A stretch of 64,000 nt of DNA from Adiantum capillus-veneris (lineage: Eukaryota > Streptophyta > Polypodiopsida > Polypodiales > Pteridaceae), in contig CM043960.1 of assembly GCA_014529385.2 (NCBI GenBank), positions 116,880,043-116,944,042 of the forward strand, written 5' to 3'. The first letter of the stretch is position 1, and each line of letters starts with the position of its first letter. Below are positions 12,040-21,960 of this stretch, in pieces. The notes under the pieces are model-generated. The model saw nothing but the letters and a program-made list of their open reading frames with translations, had not been told where the DNA came from and did no database searches. The translations under genes and the position numbers were made by a program.

Positions 12040-12480
12040 GCTGTTTACCATAGTTAGATTACATGATAAAAAGTTCATGATGATTATCTTAAGGCTGGAA
12101 AATTAGTGTATATTTTTATTTAAGTCAAATTATACTAATTCTAGCTAAAAATCAAAGGGAAAAATTAGTAAAATCATGTTAGATGATTACATGCTATTTA
12201 TCACAATTAGATTACATGATAAAGAATCCATCATAATTATCTTAAGGTTATAAAATTAGTATAAATATTTATTTAGGTCAAATTATACTAATTCCAGCTA
12301 AAAATTATAGAGCAAATTTAGTAAATCACGTTAGATAATAACATACAATTTATCAAAGTTAGATTACATGATAAAGAAGCCATGATAATTATCTTAATGT
12401 TAGAAAATTAGTATTATTTATTTAAGTCAAATTCTACTAATTTTAGCCGGAAATTAAAGATAAAAATTAGATAATTAAGC
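12040..12480 (+). repeat. ~150-bp AT-rich tandem repeats within the Gypsy-L LTR
   Basis: The word GATTACATGATAAA recurs near 12057, 12211 and 12360, each time followed by an ATAATTATCTTAA-like stretch and AAATTATACTAATT. This gives a unit of about 150 bp with visible divergence between copies. Matching units occur in the 3' LTR near 28622, 28772, 28922 and again after the duplication near 29694, 29848 and 29998. Confidence 0.75.
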
Positions 12481-12996
12481 TAAAAGATTAAAAGAGAATT
12501 ACTAGAGATCACAAACATCATTATCTACTTGTGATAATTATAACATAGTTAATTAGTTGGTTTAAAAATTATAATTGACCAAAAGTCTTATTTTTAGCAA
12601 AAGATTAATTAAAATAAATAGATTTGGCGGTCAAAAGTTTCTAGGAAAATTATACTAAGTGTAAACCAATGATAATAAAAGTTGAGAAAATAAAATATTT
12701 AAGAGGAAATAAATAGAATAAATATTAAGCTCAAAATAAGCAGATTTCAAGCTCAAAATTCGATGGGGAAATTAGGAAAAGATAAAGAGAATTAGGAGAG
12801 CTTAGAAAACCCTTAGGGAAGCTCTGTAAAAAGTTATCATACCTATATAGGCAAGTAAGAAATTACTAGGTCAAGAATTACCAATTAAGACTATAAATTT
12901 AACCTAGATTTGGTTAAAATTGCATACAAAGGTTAAATCTAGCTTTTGGATAATTTACCTAATGATTAGACGTCCTTTTTATAAGGATAAGAACTT

Positions 12997-13158
12997 ATGG
13001 CACCTAAAAGGACGCGAGCCAATCCTACATCTCATGATGAGGACAGAGCTCTAAAAAGAACTAGAGCGTTGTACGACGTCGAAGCTGGGCTTAGTAGTAG
13101 GCCTATGGAGGAGAGTCTTCAGACGCCAATGCAGCAATAGATGACTGATCAGTCTCAG
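12997..13158 (+). pseudogene. Putative gag exon 1 inside the Gypsy-L 5' LTR
   Basis: ATG at 12997 opens 54 codons beginning MAPKRTRANPT, with basic clusters PKRTR and LKRTR that look like nuclear-localisation or nucleic-acid-binding patches. It ends at CAG|GTGGGT, a good splice donor (GT at 13159). One stop (TAG, 13138-13140) interrupts it; the 30651-30812 copy in the 3' LTR reads CAG there. That copy is the same 162-nt length and ends at the same donor. A phase-0 join to the open frame starting at 20296 would continue straight into gag. Splicing is inferred, not shown. Confidence 0.55.
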
Positions 13159-14275
13159 GTGGGTTTCCCATTATTCAATTAAGTCTTTAAATAGTTTAAG
13201 TTCTTTGATAAGTTAACATTGCATATGTAAGTAGTGAGTAAGAATCAGAAAAGGAATAATTGGCCAAAAACGGAAGGTAACCTCCAACGTGCATTCGCTT
13301 GTAAATTAGGAATGAATTGTTTGGGTTAAAACTGGTTGAATCAGGAAAGATATGATTGATCATCTTTAAGACAGCTTGTCTCAAGACATCTCTGACTCCT
13401 TGGTATGAATTGATGATAATGATGGATTTCCAACCACGATTAAATCGTTTACCCCCATGAACGATGAGTTTCTACTCCGTGCCATGTCTTGATGTTTCTA
13501 CATAAGTTAGGATACCGGTTTTATCATAGGGGAGCCGCCCGGTTGTATGGGCAACAGGTTTGGTGTATGGGCACCCCAAACCTTGGGTGGGGGTTTATCC
13601 ACTCCGGATTGTGAACAAGGAGTGGGTGCCGTTTTTCACCCTTAGGTGGTCTTGAGACAAGAAGAGTACTGGTCATGGTTATTATGGACAATGTTTTGAT
13701 TGACAGTACCCTGTCTTAAGTTTAAAGATGTCTGTTTGCTAAAAAATACCTTTCAATGCTGTCTTTAATACTTGATTGAAGGAATTACTGTGACTGAAAG
13801 TTGAAAAAAACCATTATTTTAAGTATTAAAACAATGTAATAGTAATTACAAAACAAAAGTATCATGTGTGAGTGCGGGGTGGTAAGTGGGGATTGAGTAA
13901 GGTTGTCCATCGTGGACAGGTGGACCTGATTAGTCAGGTAACTAAAAACATTTAGAAAACTTTTTCACTTGGAAGAGGAGTCCACCAGCAGAGCTGTGCC
14001 CTCACATATGTTAGGGGGGGAAAAGCGTTGGTTGAGGATATCTTAGCCCAACTTGTGGAAGCTATAGGGACAAAATAGTTTTGGACTTTTAATATATTGT
14101 TCCGTTTTCGCTCTACGAGGCAGGACTAGGTCTTGTTCTAGGGCTATAGACCCAAGGCATTGGCAATGGTAAAGGTCGATTTTTCTTATTTAGAGACTCT
14201 GATTTTTATTACGCGTAGAGACTTGTCAAGGATCCCATCCCACTTTGATGTCGGTGGGGTTGGGGATCTCACAAT

Positions 14276-14287
14276 TGGTATCAGAGC
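14276..14287 (+). other. Primer binding site of Gypsy-L (TGGTATCAGAGC)
   Basis: Twelve-base perfect match to the usual plant initiator-tRNA-Met primer site, two bases after the end of the 5' LTR. It fixes the element as plus-strand. Confidence 0.95.
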
Positions 14288-14531
14288 GTGTGTTAATTAA
14301 AAGTCTTGGACCTAGGGAAAAGTTTAAGGTTTGGTTGAAATAATTGAAAGTTTGACAAATTCAATTAAAGAGGTATTTAATTGAAAAGAGGGAGAGAAAG
14401 GAAGAGGGAGAATTATTCCCATCTTTCCATCAAGCCTACCGCAAATCCATGGATTTCAACATTAGGTTTATGAGGGCTTGCCTATCCCGACACTATTCAA
14501 TGCAAAAAAGCGTGATGAAATAGCTAGATAA

Positions 14532-14731
14532 GAGATTTTCTCCTCCACTTGGAGGATCAGTTGGTCAGGATCTGGTGGAATTTTCTTCATTGATGCGAGA
14601 GGATTAGAAGGTTTAGAACTAAATATGAAGAGACTCAAATGGGTTGCAGATCTTCAAATGATTGAAGAATACTTTGTCATTGGGACTAAGAATCTAGAGG
14701 AAACCTTTGTAGTGGATGGTGCCCAAGTATT
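14532..14731 (+). other. Gypsy-L leader open frame, interrupted by Copia-1a
   Basis: An open frame without stops from 14532 up to the Copia-1a insertion. Counting the GTATT duplication once, it continues in the same frame from 19916 to a stop at 20064-20066, about 116 codons in all, with the first ATG at 14625. The product is unrecognised. It lies inside the intron proposed for gag, so it may be a separate small protein or chance. Confidence 0.35.
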
Positions 14732-14958
14732 TGTTGGAATTAGGGTTGCAGAGAAACACACACAGCTTGGAGAAGACGAAGGAAGCTCAAAGCACACAAT
14801 GGAGAGTGTGTTACTTAGTGTGCAATAGAAAGATAGATAGCCCTAGAGTGATGGGCGTATATACAATGCACGGGGGAAAAAACCTCCTAAAGAGGGAAAA
14901 AATGCCCCGGCGGTCCTAGTGTGTTCACACACATCACTACCACATGTATATGGTAACA
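14732..14958 (-). repeat. 3' LTR of Copia-1a, with polypurine tract at 14959-14970
   Basis: 227 bp, plus-strand view TGTTGGAATT...GGTAACA. The adjacent 14959-14970 reads, on the minus strand, CCAGGGGGGATT, the primer for plus-strand DNA synthesis. A GTATATAC TATA-like element lies at 14857-14864. Confidence 0.97.
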
Positions 14959-15033
14959 AATCCCCCCTGGAGTGATGCGGTGAACGAGAGCTGGCACATG
15001 AGTAAAGGGAAGTGCCATGCCCTGAGGACAGGA

Positions 15034-18000
15034 TCAGTCCACAAAGGGGAGTAAGCCCAAAGCTTTGCGGAAAGCTTCAAGCTTCTCACGAGACAATGCC
15101 TTTGTGAAAAGATCTGCAAGGTTGTCCTGTGTTGGCACATAAGCCAAGCTGATCTCTCCTGCTGAGAGCCTCTCCCTGACATAGTGGTAATGCACCTCAA
15201 TGTGCTTTGTGCGAGCATGAAAAACTGGGTTCCTCGCAACTGCCAATGCGCTCTGACTGTCAGTGTAGATAGTGTTGGCAGTGTCCTGTCCAACACCCAA
15301 GTCAGCCATAAGGCGTCTGAGCCATACACACTCAACCGTAGCTGTGAAGACTGCCCTGTACTCAGCCTCACAACTCGAAGTGGCCACAGTAGGTTGCTTC
15401 TTGCTCAACCATGATATACATGAACTGCCAAGCATGAAACAAAAACCACTTGTGGACACTCGCGTGTCAAAACAACCAGCCCAATCTGAGTCCGAAAAAG
15501 CATGTAAGTCTGGCGGCAATGATCCCCCCTTGGGATAAAACAAGCCAAGATGTAAAGTGCCACTAAGGTAGCGGAAAATCCTCTTGACAGCCTGCCAATG
15601 CTTAGACCCTGGGCTATGCATAAATCTGCTGACCTGCGAGACTGCAAACTGAATATCTGGCCTCGTGTTGCATACATAAATGAGGCAGCCAACAGCAGTT
15701 TGGTAAAGAGTGACATCAGCAGGATCGCCAGCATCATGTAGACTCAACTTCAACCCTGTTTCCATGGGAGTGGCAATAGGTTTGCAATCCTCAAGTCCAA
15801 ACTTACATAGCAATGTCTCTATGTAACTTTTCTGACACAAGGCAATACCACCATCACACTGCTTGAACTGTATACCCAAGTAATGATGCAACAGCCCCAA
15901 ATCTTTCATCTTGAAAGTAGCATTCAAATCAGCCTTAAATTCAGCAATATGTCTCTCATTTGGTCCAGTGATCAGCAAATCATCAACATAAAGAACCACA
16001 ATGAGAAATACATCATCCTCACGCTTTACATACAATGTGCTTTCTGTTGGACTGTTACGAAAGCCTCGTTTAACCAAATGAGTGTCAGCTTTCTCATACC
16101 AAGCACGAGGAGATTGCTTCAACCCATACAAAGCCTTCTTACATTTGCACACTTTGTCTTCTTGTCCTTTTATGACAAAACCGCGAGGCTGCGTTACATA
16201 AACTTCCTCAAATATGTCACCATTCAAGAAAGCAGTAACAATGTCTGATTGATGTACATCCCAACCAAAATGAGCTGCCAATGCACATAGAAAACGCACA
16301 GTAGTCATACGACAAGTGGGAGCAAAAGTCTCTTCATAATCTATGCCTTTTTGTTGTGCATAACCCTTTGCAACAAGTCGAGCCTTATGGCGATCGATCT
16401 CACCATCCGGCTTGCGTTTCAACTTGTAAACCCACTTCGTACCAATGGCCTTTTTGCCAGGAGGCAAATCACATAAAGTCCATGTGTCATTCTCTATAAG
16501 TGCATCATATTCTGATTTCATGGCAGCAATCCAATTTTCTGAATTCTGTGCTTCATCAAAAGACAGAGGCTCCTCAACATCATGTAAACTAGACACAGCC
16601 AAAGCATAACAATCTGATGCATAAGATGCATGGCGAGAGCTTGAACGAGTACGACTAGATAAAGGTGCATCCAATTTACTGTCACGCAAAGTGTGCACCA
16701 GCCATTTTGGCATACCTCTAGCCTGCTCATTTTCAGCCCTTTCCTCATCAAGTACATCATGTACATCTGCATCAGTAATAGGCTGTTCTAAAACATTTTC
16801 AGAAACCCCCATAGGCTGTACATTTGCCTCATTGGAACTTACATTCGTATTTCCACCACTGAAAAGAGGCAACAAAGTGTCATAAATGTCCTGTGAGCTT
16901 ACATTACTGTCTCTAGTACATGACAGCAAGGGTTGAACAGAATCTTCCACAAACACTACATCCCGTGAAACCAAAATACGTTTTGTTTGCGGATGATACA
17001 ACCTGTAACCTTTGCTTTCAGCACTATAACCAACAAAAATACATTTGACAGCCTTATCATCCAATTTTCTGCGCTGCACTTGTGGCACCAAAGCATATGC
17101 CAAACAGCCAAAAACACGCATGTGCTCAATAGAAGGTTTTCTATCATGCCATGCTTCATATGGAGTAATAGACTGCAAAGCTTTCGTAGGACACCTGTTA
17201 AGTACATAAGTGGCACACATGATGGCCTCAAGCCAAAAAGAATGCGGCAAAGCTTGACTTTTGACCATACATCGTGCCATTTCCGTTAGTGACCTGTTTT
17301 TCCTCTCAGCAACACCATTTTGCTGAGGTGTATAAGGCACTGTACATTGGTGTTTTATCCCACGACTAGCCAGAAATGCATTAAATTCATGAGACATATA
17401 CTCCCCCCCTCGATCGGAACGGAGGGTGCCCATAGTACATTTTGAGACATTTTCAGCCATAGCCAAAAATTGTTTGAAGCACATAAAAACTTCGGACTTC
17501 GCTTTAAGCGGAAATACCCACGCATGCCTGGAGTAATCATCAATGAAAGTCACGAAGTACAGGTAATTGCCCAAGGACGAAGTTTGCATGGGCCCACAAA
17601 CGTCACTATGTACAAGCTGCAACCTGCATGTGGCCCTAACTGAACCATCCTTTGGAAACTTAGAACGCTGCATTTTACCCAGAATACAGCCTTCACAAAC
17701 ATGTTTGATAGGTGCTTCAAGAGGCGGCAAAGAAGCAACCATATCAGATTTCTGCAAACGCAGCAAACTGGCAAAATTCAGATGACCAAAACGTGCATGC
17801 CAAAGTTTTGCATCTGAAATAGCCCTTGAATCTGCAACAGCATTTGCAAAATTTTGTCCACACTTGTCATACAAAGTGAGCTTATACAGCCCACGGCACA
17901 AAAGCCCAGATGCAACAATTTCATCACCAAAACTGAGATCATGAACTGTACATCTGTCATCCACAAATTTGACTACAAGTCCAAGTCTAGCAAGTGCGGA

Positions 18001-19320
18001 TACAGACAATAGATTCTTCTTGATCCCAGGTACATAAAGTGCATCAACAAGTGTGAAGGAACTGCCATTAGCAGCAGTGAGCACAATCTTTCCAACTCCC
18101 TGAACTGGATAAGAGGCGTTGTTGGCACAAGTGACTGAATTCCCATGAGGGACAGACTCGAGAGAGGTAAACAATTCACGATGTGAGGTAATGTGCTTTG
18201 TAGCACCACTGTCGAAATACCACACATGTGAATCTGCAGCAACTGACAAGCATGCATCATGGACAGTAGGATTGTAAGTGCACTCTGCGCTAAAAGCCCA
18301 TTCTGCATCAACATCAGCATCACAATCTCCTTTCACAGAAGACTCAACAATGGCTGCATTTGTAGTGGAACCAGCATTTGCAGTGGAACCACCCTCTTTC
18401 TTCTTAGCCTCTTTGGCCTTCAACTTAGGACACGACTTGATCAAGTGATCATTGGCTTTACAATAATGGCAACGCATCTTCTTTTTGCCCTTATCACCAG
18501 AATTGCCAGACGAAGTGCTGCCAGCAGAAGCATTAGGAACAGAAATTTTGCCACTCGCAGCAGAACCATAAGAAGTGGCTGCATTACTGTTACCACCCTT
18601 TCTTTGAGAAGCAATAAAAGCCTGTTCAACTGCACGCTGCCTAGTCCTGTTTTTTCTAGAAAGTGACTCTTGCAATAGCAATGTGCATAATGCATCAAAC
18701 TTGACAACTTCAGGATTTCCTTGGGTCATCAGTCTCCAAGTACTAGCAAAAGTCTGGTAGGAATCTGGTAAGGCATCAAGAACAGTCTGCACAAGGGAAC
18801 TGTCAGAAATGACTTCACCTGCAGAAATGAGTTGCTCATTGATATCCTTGACACTAGCAAGGAAAGTGTCCATATCATCTTCCTCATGCATAATCTTCGA
18901 CTCTAGCTCTTTACGCAGCAAAGCAATTTTAGCCTCATTGCGGCTTGCATAAAGACCTGCTAGAATATCCCAAGCCTGTTTTGCAGATTTTGCTGAACGG
19001 ATGTGAGGAATAATGGTGCGCTTCACAGACAACGCAATCAATGCATGAGCCTGCGCATCCTTAACATCCCAACGAGCTTGTTCTGCTGTAGGCAAAACAA
19101 CTCTAACAGCTGCAATCCTTGCAGCAAGACCTGCAACATCCTCAACATCGCCTACATCTTCAGAACCAGGACGTACATCAATGCCCTGCACAATGTTCCA
19201 GACACCTTTTGACACAAGAACATGTTGCATCATATAAGCCCACATAGGGTAGTTGTCCCCATCCAACCTGTCCTCATCAGCAAACATCTTGAACACATCT
19301 GTGTTGTTGTTGTCAGCCAT
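15034..19320 (-). CDS. Copia-1a gag-pol polyprotein (1428 aa), intact
   Basis: Single frame coding capsid, protease, integrase, RT and RNase H in copia order. I start at 19320 (MADNNNT) because it has an ACCATGG context and is shared with Copia-1b; an in-frame ATG lies 20 codons upstream. Zinc knuckle CHYCKANDHLIKSC at residues 284-297. Protease DSGA at Asp370. Integrase zinc region ending CEGCILGK. Integrase catalytic D573, D636, E672, with 35 residues between the last two. RT box YVDD at 1111-1114. RNase H motifs SDSDWAG and SCEAEYRA near the C-terminus, which ends ADLFTKALSREKLEAFRKAL plus a short tail. No stop, frameshift or missing catalytic residue seen. Expression probably starts from the LTR at 19684-19910. 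Confidence 0.97.
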   Translation of the reverse strand: MADNNNTDVFKMFADEDRLDGDNYPMWAYMMQHVLVSKGVWNIVQGIDVRPGSEDVGDVEDVAGLAARIAAVRVVLPTAEQARWDVKDAQAHALIALSVKRTIIPHIRSAKSAKQAWDILAGLYASRNEAKIALLRKELESKIMHEEDDMDTFLASVKDINEQLISAGEVISDSSLVQTVLDALPDSYQTFASTWRLMTQGNPEVVKFDALCTLLLQESLSRKNRTRQRAVEQAFIASQRKGGNSNAATSYGSAASGKISVPNASAGSTSSGNSGDKGKKKMRCHYCKANDHLIKSCPKLKAKEAKKKEGGSTANAGSTTNAAIVESSVKGDCDADVDAEWAFSAECTYNPTVHDACLSVAADSHVWYFDSGATKHITSHRELFTSLESVPHGNSVTCANNASYPVQGVGKIVLTAANGSSFTLVDALYVPGIKKNLLSVSALARLGLVVKFVDDRCTVHDLSFGDEIVASGLLCRGLYKLTLYDKCGQNFANAVADSRAISDAKLWHARFGHLNFASLLRLQKSDMVASLPPLEAPIKHVCEGCILGKMQRSKFPKDGSVRATCRLQLVHSDVCGPMQTSSLGNYLYFVTFIDDYSRHAWVFPLKAKSEVFMCFKQFLAMAENVSKCTMGTLRSDRGGEYMSHEFNAFLASRGIKHQCTVPYTPQQNGVAERKNRSLTEMARCMVKSQALPHSFWLEAIMCATYVLNRCPTKALQSITPYEAWHDRKPSIEHMRVFGCLAYALVPQVQRRKLDDKAVKCIFVGYSAESKGYRLYHPQTKRILVSRDVVFVEDSVQPLLSCTRDSNVSSQDIYDTLLPLFSGGNTNVSSNEANVQPMGVSENVLEQPITDADVHDVLDEERAENEQARGMPKWLVHTLRDSKLDAPLSSRTRSSSRHASYASDCYALAVSSLHDVEEPLSFDEAQNSENWIAAMKSEYDALIENDTWTLCDLPPGKKAIGTKWVYKLKRKPDGEIDRHKARLVAKGYAQQKGIDYEETFAPTCRMTTVRFLCALAAHFGWDVHQSDIVTAFLNGDIFEEVYVTQPRGFVIKGQEDKVCKCKKALYGLKQSPRAWYEKADTHLVKRGFRNSPTESTLYVKREDDVFLIVVLYVDDLLITGPNERHIAEFKADLNATFKMKDLGLLHHYLGIQFKQCDGGIALCQKSYIETLLCKFGLEDCKPIATPMETGLKLSLHDAGDPADVTLYQTAVGCLIYVCNTRPDIQFAVSQVSRFMHSPGSKHWQAVKRIFRYLSGTLHLGLFYPKGGSLPPDLHAFSDSDWAGCFDTRVSTSGFCFMLGSSCISWLSKKQPTVATSSCEAEYRAVFTATVECVWLRRLMADLGVGQDTANTIYTDSQSALAVARNPVFHARTKHIEVHYHYVRERLSAGEISLAYVPTQDNLADLFTKALSREKLEAFRKALGLLPFVD

Positions 19321-19669
19321 GGTAAATGCTGCACCTGATGTGAAAACTGCCCGAAAATAGGAGAAATGGAGCGGGAACAACTTGTGCTATATAGCACAAA
19401 CCGTAGAAGACTATAAGGCACCTGTTATGCAGAAAACGGCACTGACAGAAAATCTGCACAAAATGACGAAATAGCCTGTGCAGTACTGCCCGTAGTGGAA
19501 ACGGAGGCCGAAATGAGCCCAAATCAAAATTCTGAGCAGACCGAGCTCTTCGAGCTCTTCCCAAAATATTTGTCGACCTGCGAACGCTTGCCAAAGCTCA
19601 CTGAAATCGGAGAAAGTGAGCAGGCGTGTGCTGGAGCAGCTGGCGACTAAGCCCGGGAGGACGTGACCT

Positions 19670-19681
19670 GCTCTGATACCA
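19670..19681 (-). other. Primer binding site of Copia-1a
   Basis: Minus strand reads TGGTATCAGAGC, complementary to initiator tRNA-Met, two bases inside the 5' LTR. The same sequence serves Copia-2 and Gypsy-L. Confidence 0.95.
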
Positions 19682-19683
19682 AT

Positions 19684-19910
19684 TGTTGGAATTAGGGTTG
19701 CAGAGAAACACACACAGCTTGGAGAAGACGAAGGAAGCTCAAAGCACACAATGGAGAGTGTGTTACTTAGTGTGCAATAGAAAGATAGATAGCCCTAGAG
19801 TGATGGGCGTATATACAATGCACGGGGGAAAAAACCTCCTAAAGAGGGAAAAAATGCCCCGGCGGTCCTAGTGTGTTCACACACATCACTACCACATGTA
19901 TATGGTAACA
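19684..19910 (-). repeat. 5' LTR of Copia-1a (promoter LTR)
   Basis: 227 bp, apparently identical to 14732-14958. Followed on the right by GTATT, the target duplication. The GTATATAC TATA-like box is at 19809-19816, with transcription expected toward lower coordinates. Confidence 0.97.
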
Positions 19911-20295
19911 GTATTACAGAATCATTGGGTGTTTGATCAAGTGTCTAAAGTAATCTACCCAGGTAGAATTACACCCATAAGTGTAGACCCTACTTTTAGT
20001 GGACCAAAAGATGTATATTTAGATCCTATATCTAATCCACCCAAAGTCCACAAGATTCTAGTATAGGATTGTTGCCCATGTACATGGTAGGATCTTCATG
20101 GATTGTATTATTTCTTGTACATACTATGATTCTCATGGGTATGCTATAAGCATTTTTTGTCTATGGTTTGGCAATTGTCTTCATCCTGTGTGCAAAAGTT
20201 TTGAGTATGAGATAAGTTAAAATCATAAGTAAGAGAGATTTCATATGGTACTAAGTTCCACTAATTCAATCTCAGAGAAATACTCACATAAATAG

Positions 20296-21171
20296 CTACT
20301 ATTGAAGCAAGTTCAACTCCCTACCTTCAAAGGAGAGGGACCCAATTTAGAGCGAGATGCCGAAGCATGGTTAGATGCTATGGACGACTATTTTAAAGCT
20401 ACAGGAACTGCTTAGGAAAAACAAATAATGTTGGGTATGTTCCGTCTCAGCGGAGATACCAAACTTTGGTGGAAGCAACACTGCAGAGATAGTCCATCTT
20501 GGGAGAAAATGAAGCAAGAAATCAAAGAATGCTATCTCTCTCCTACACATCAGGCTATTAAGTTGAACGAATTCTTTGGTCTATGCCAACTAGGACTTTC
20601 TTTGGAAGAATACTACACAAAATTTATGTCCTTACGATGCTATGCTCCCCAGATGACAATGGAGCAACAGATTGCTCGCCTCTGTCAAGGCCTCAATAAA
20701 CCCTTGAGTCCACGTCTTGAAGCCATGAGGCCTACATCAATTCAAGATGCCCTTCTCAAGGCCAAGCCTCTTGCAGATGAAGGAACCAAATTTACAAGGA
20801 ACTTTAATGGAATTAATAACTTTACGGGAAGAGCCAGGGGTACTTTCAACCAAGGATATCAACAACGTGGAGTAGCTGCAGCAACAAAGTTGGAGTAGAC
20901 CTTCCCAAACGTTAGGTTCTATGGATGCAATCAAATAGGGCACTATAGAAATAACTATCCTAAAGAGCAAAACCCTCAAATTAATGTTAGAACCATTTCT
21001 CAAAATCAAGGAGATAATATAAGAGGAGGTAGAAATGGAGGACGAGGTAGAGGAAGAGCAAGAGGAGCCAGAGCTTATGAAATCATGGGAGTACCCACCC
21101 TAATGAACGAGGAAGATGAAAGAGCCACTCGTTTGGCCATAATTAACAATCAGAGAGCTCATCAACAATAG
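20296..21171 (+). pseudogene. Gypsy-L gag (putative exon 2)
   Basis: Opens directly after an AG (20294-20295) that could be a splice acceptor, with LLLKQVQLPTFKGEG, then AEAWLDAMDDYF, GDTKLWWKQH and FFGLCQLGLSLEEYYTKFMS, the typical Retrotrans_gag pattern of plant chromoviruses. The frame has stops at 20413 (GCT-TAG) and 20896. Beyond the second stop, in the same frame, is a zinc knuckle whose first and last cysteines are changed to Tyr (FYGCNQIGHYRNNYP). An Arg/Gly-rich tail GGRNGGRGRGRARG near 21030 follows and the frame closes at 21171. Dead by these four lesions, but the frame is otherwise kept. Confidence 0.85.
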
Positions 21172-21812
21172 ACCATTATAAATCGATTATGAAAAACTTT
21201 GAGTTACTTATATATTATAATGGTATACATTATTTTCTTTTCCAAAATTACTTTTTTTTGAAAAAAACCGTTAGTATTCAATCAAGAAATTAAGGGTAGA
21301 TCTAGCAAATGAGAAAGATATTCTTGATAGTAAGACAAGAATTTGAATCTTGAGAATGAGATAATTATCAAGAAACCAACTCACATTCTTTGTGCACACG
21401 ATAGCCTTCCTTGAAAAATGTATGAAGCTAATAGGAAGCCAAAAAGAACTCTTGGTATGATACCTCTTAAAAACCTTTACATATTGTTGGTCAACCAGAT
21501 GAGAGCACAGAGGGGGTACCTCTGGTGCAATGATGGAAGCTTGTTTTGAATGCCGATTGCTCACAATGGCAAGAACACGCCGAGCGCGTTTAGATTGGCA
21601 AAGCTGGAATACACAATACTTGTCGAACGCTGTTTACTCTGAATGGTCAGTTAGACCGAGCACGTTCATGTTGACAAGGTGGATATATGGATCTTTTATC
21701 GAATGGATTTAACCTGGTTTTTGAACTAATACAAATGGTTTATACAAGATTTTAAGATGGGCTCAACACTGAGAGTTTCTTGGGGAGAAACTGAGTAGCA
21801 AGTAATTAATAA
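21172..21812. other. Gypsy-L internal region without recognisable coding
   Basis: Between gag and the chromodomain remnant, where protease, RT, RNase H and most of integrase should lie (normally about 3 kb). I see only 640 bp with no pol motif in any frame, so the deletion removed nearly all of pol. Confidence 0.6.
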
Positions 21813-21960
21813 GGAATTGGAGAAACTCCAACCTGATTGTATCCTTGAAACTAGAAAGAACTCTTAGAGTAATTAGTAACACTTGGTAAAGTAGAAAGAT
21901 TATCCCACCAAGGATGCCACTTGGGAAAATGAAACCTTTTTTTTTCAAAGACTTTCCTAA
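21813..21960 (+). pseudogene. Chromodomain remnant of Gypsy-L
   Basis: In one frame 21813 onward reads EKLQPDCILETRKNS, several stops, then HLVK-stop-KDYPTKDATWENET (to ~21935). This is the chromodomain signature LVKWKxYP..DATWE with the Trp codon mutated to TAG. It is the last coding domain before the polypurine tract, as expected for a chromovirus, and is the evidence that Gypsy-L derives from one. Confidence 0.75.

Larger units (their letters stand above)
10265..14273 (+). repeat. 5' LTR of Gypsy-L (4009 bp)
   Basis: Starts TGTAAGGTCTCC and ends GATCTCACA. From about 10870 to 12990 it is extremely AT-rich with internal ~150-bp repeats. Past that it becomes less AT-rich, carries a short coding-like segment (12997-13158), and ends in a conserved GT-rich segment. 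It aligns with 22006-31949 once the nested copia, a tandem duplication and a deletion of roughly 650 bp (around 28440 in the 3' copy) are allowed for; substitutions are frequent, so the element is not recent. Confidence 0.9.
14732..19910 (-). mobile_element. Copia-1a: intact, very young Ty1/copia retrotransposon
   Basis: Complete minus-strand element of 5179 bp with 227-bp LTRs at both ends (TG...CA), target duplication GTATT at 14727-14731 and 19911-19915, a primer site two bases from the 5' LTR, a polypurine tract against the 3' LTR, and one uninterrupted gag-pol frame. No difference between the LTRs was found on reading them side by side. It is the only element here with all parts needed for autonomous transposition. 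Confidence 0.97.

Noticed and set aside
15184-19212. Plus-strand and other-frame ORFs across Copia-1a
   Set aside because: Antisense or frame shadows of the 1428-codon polyprotein.
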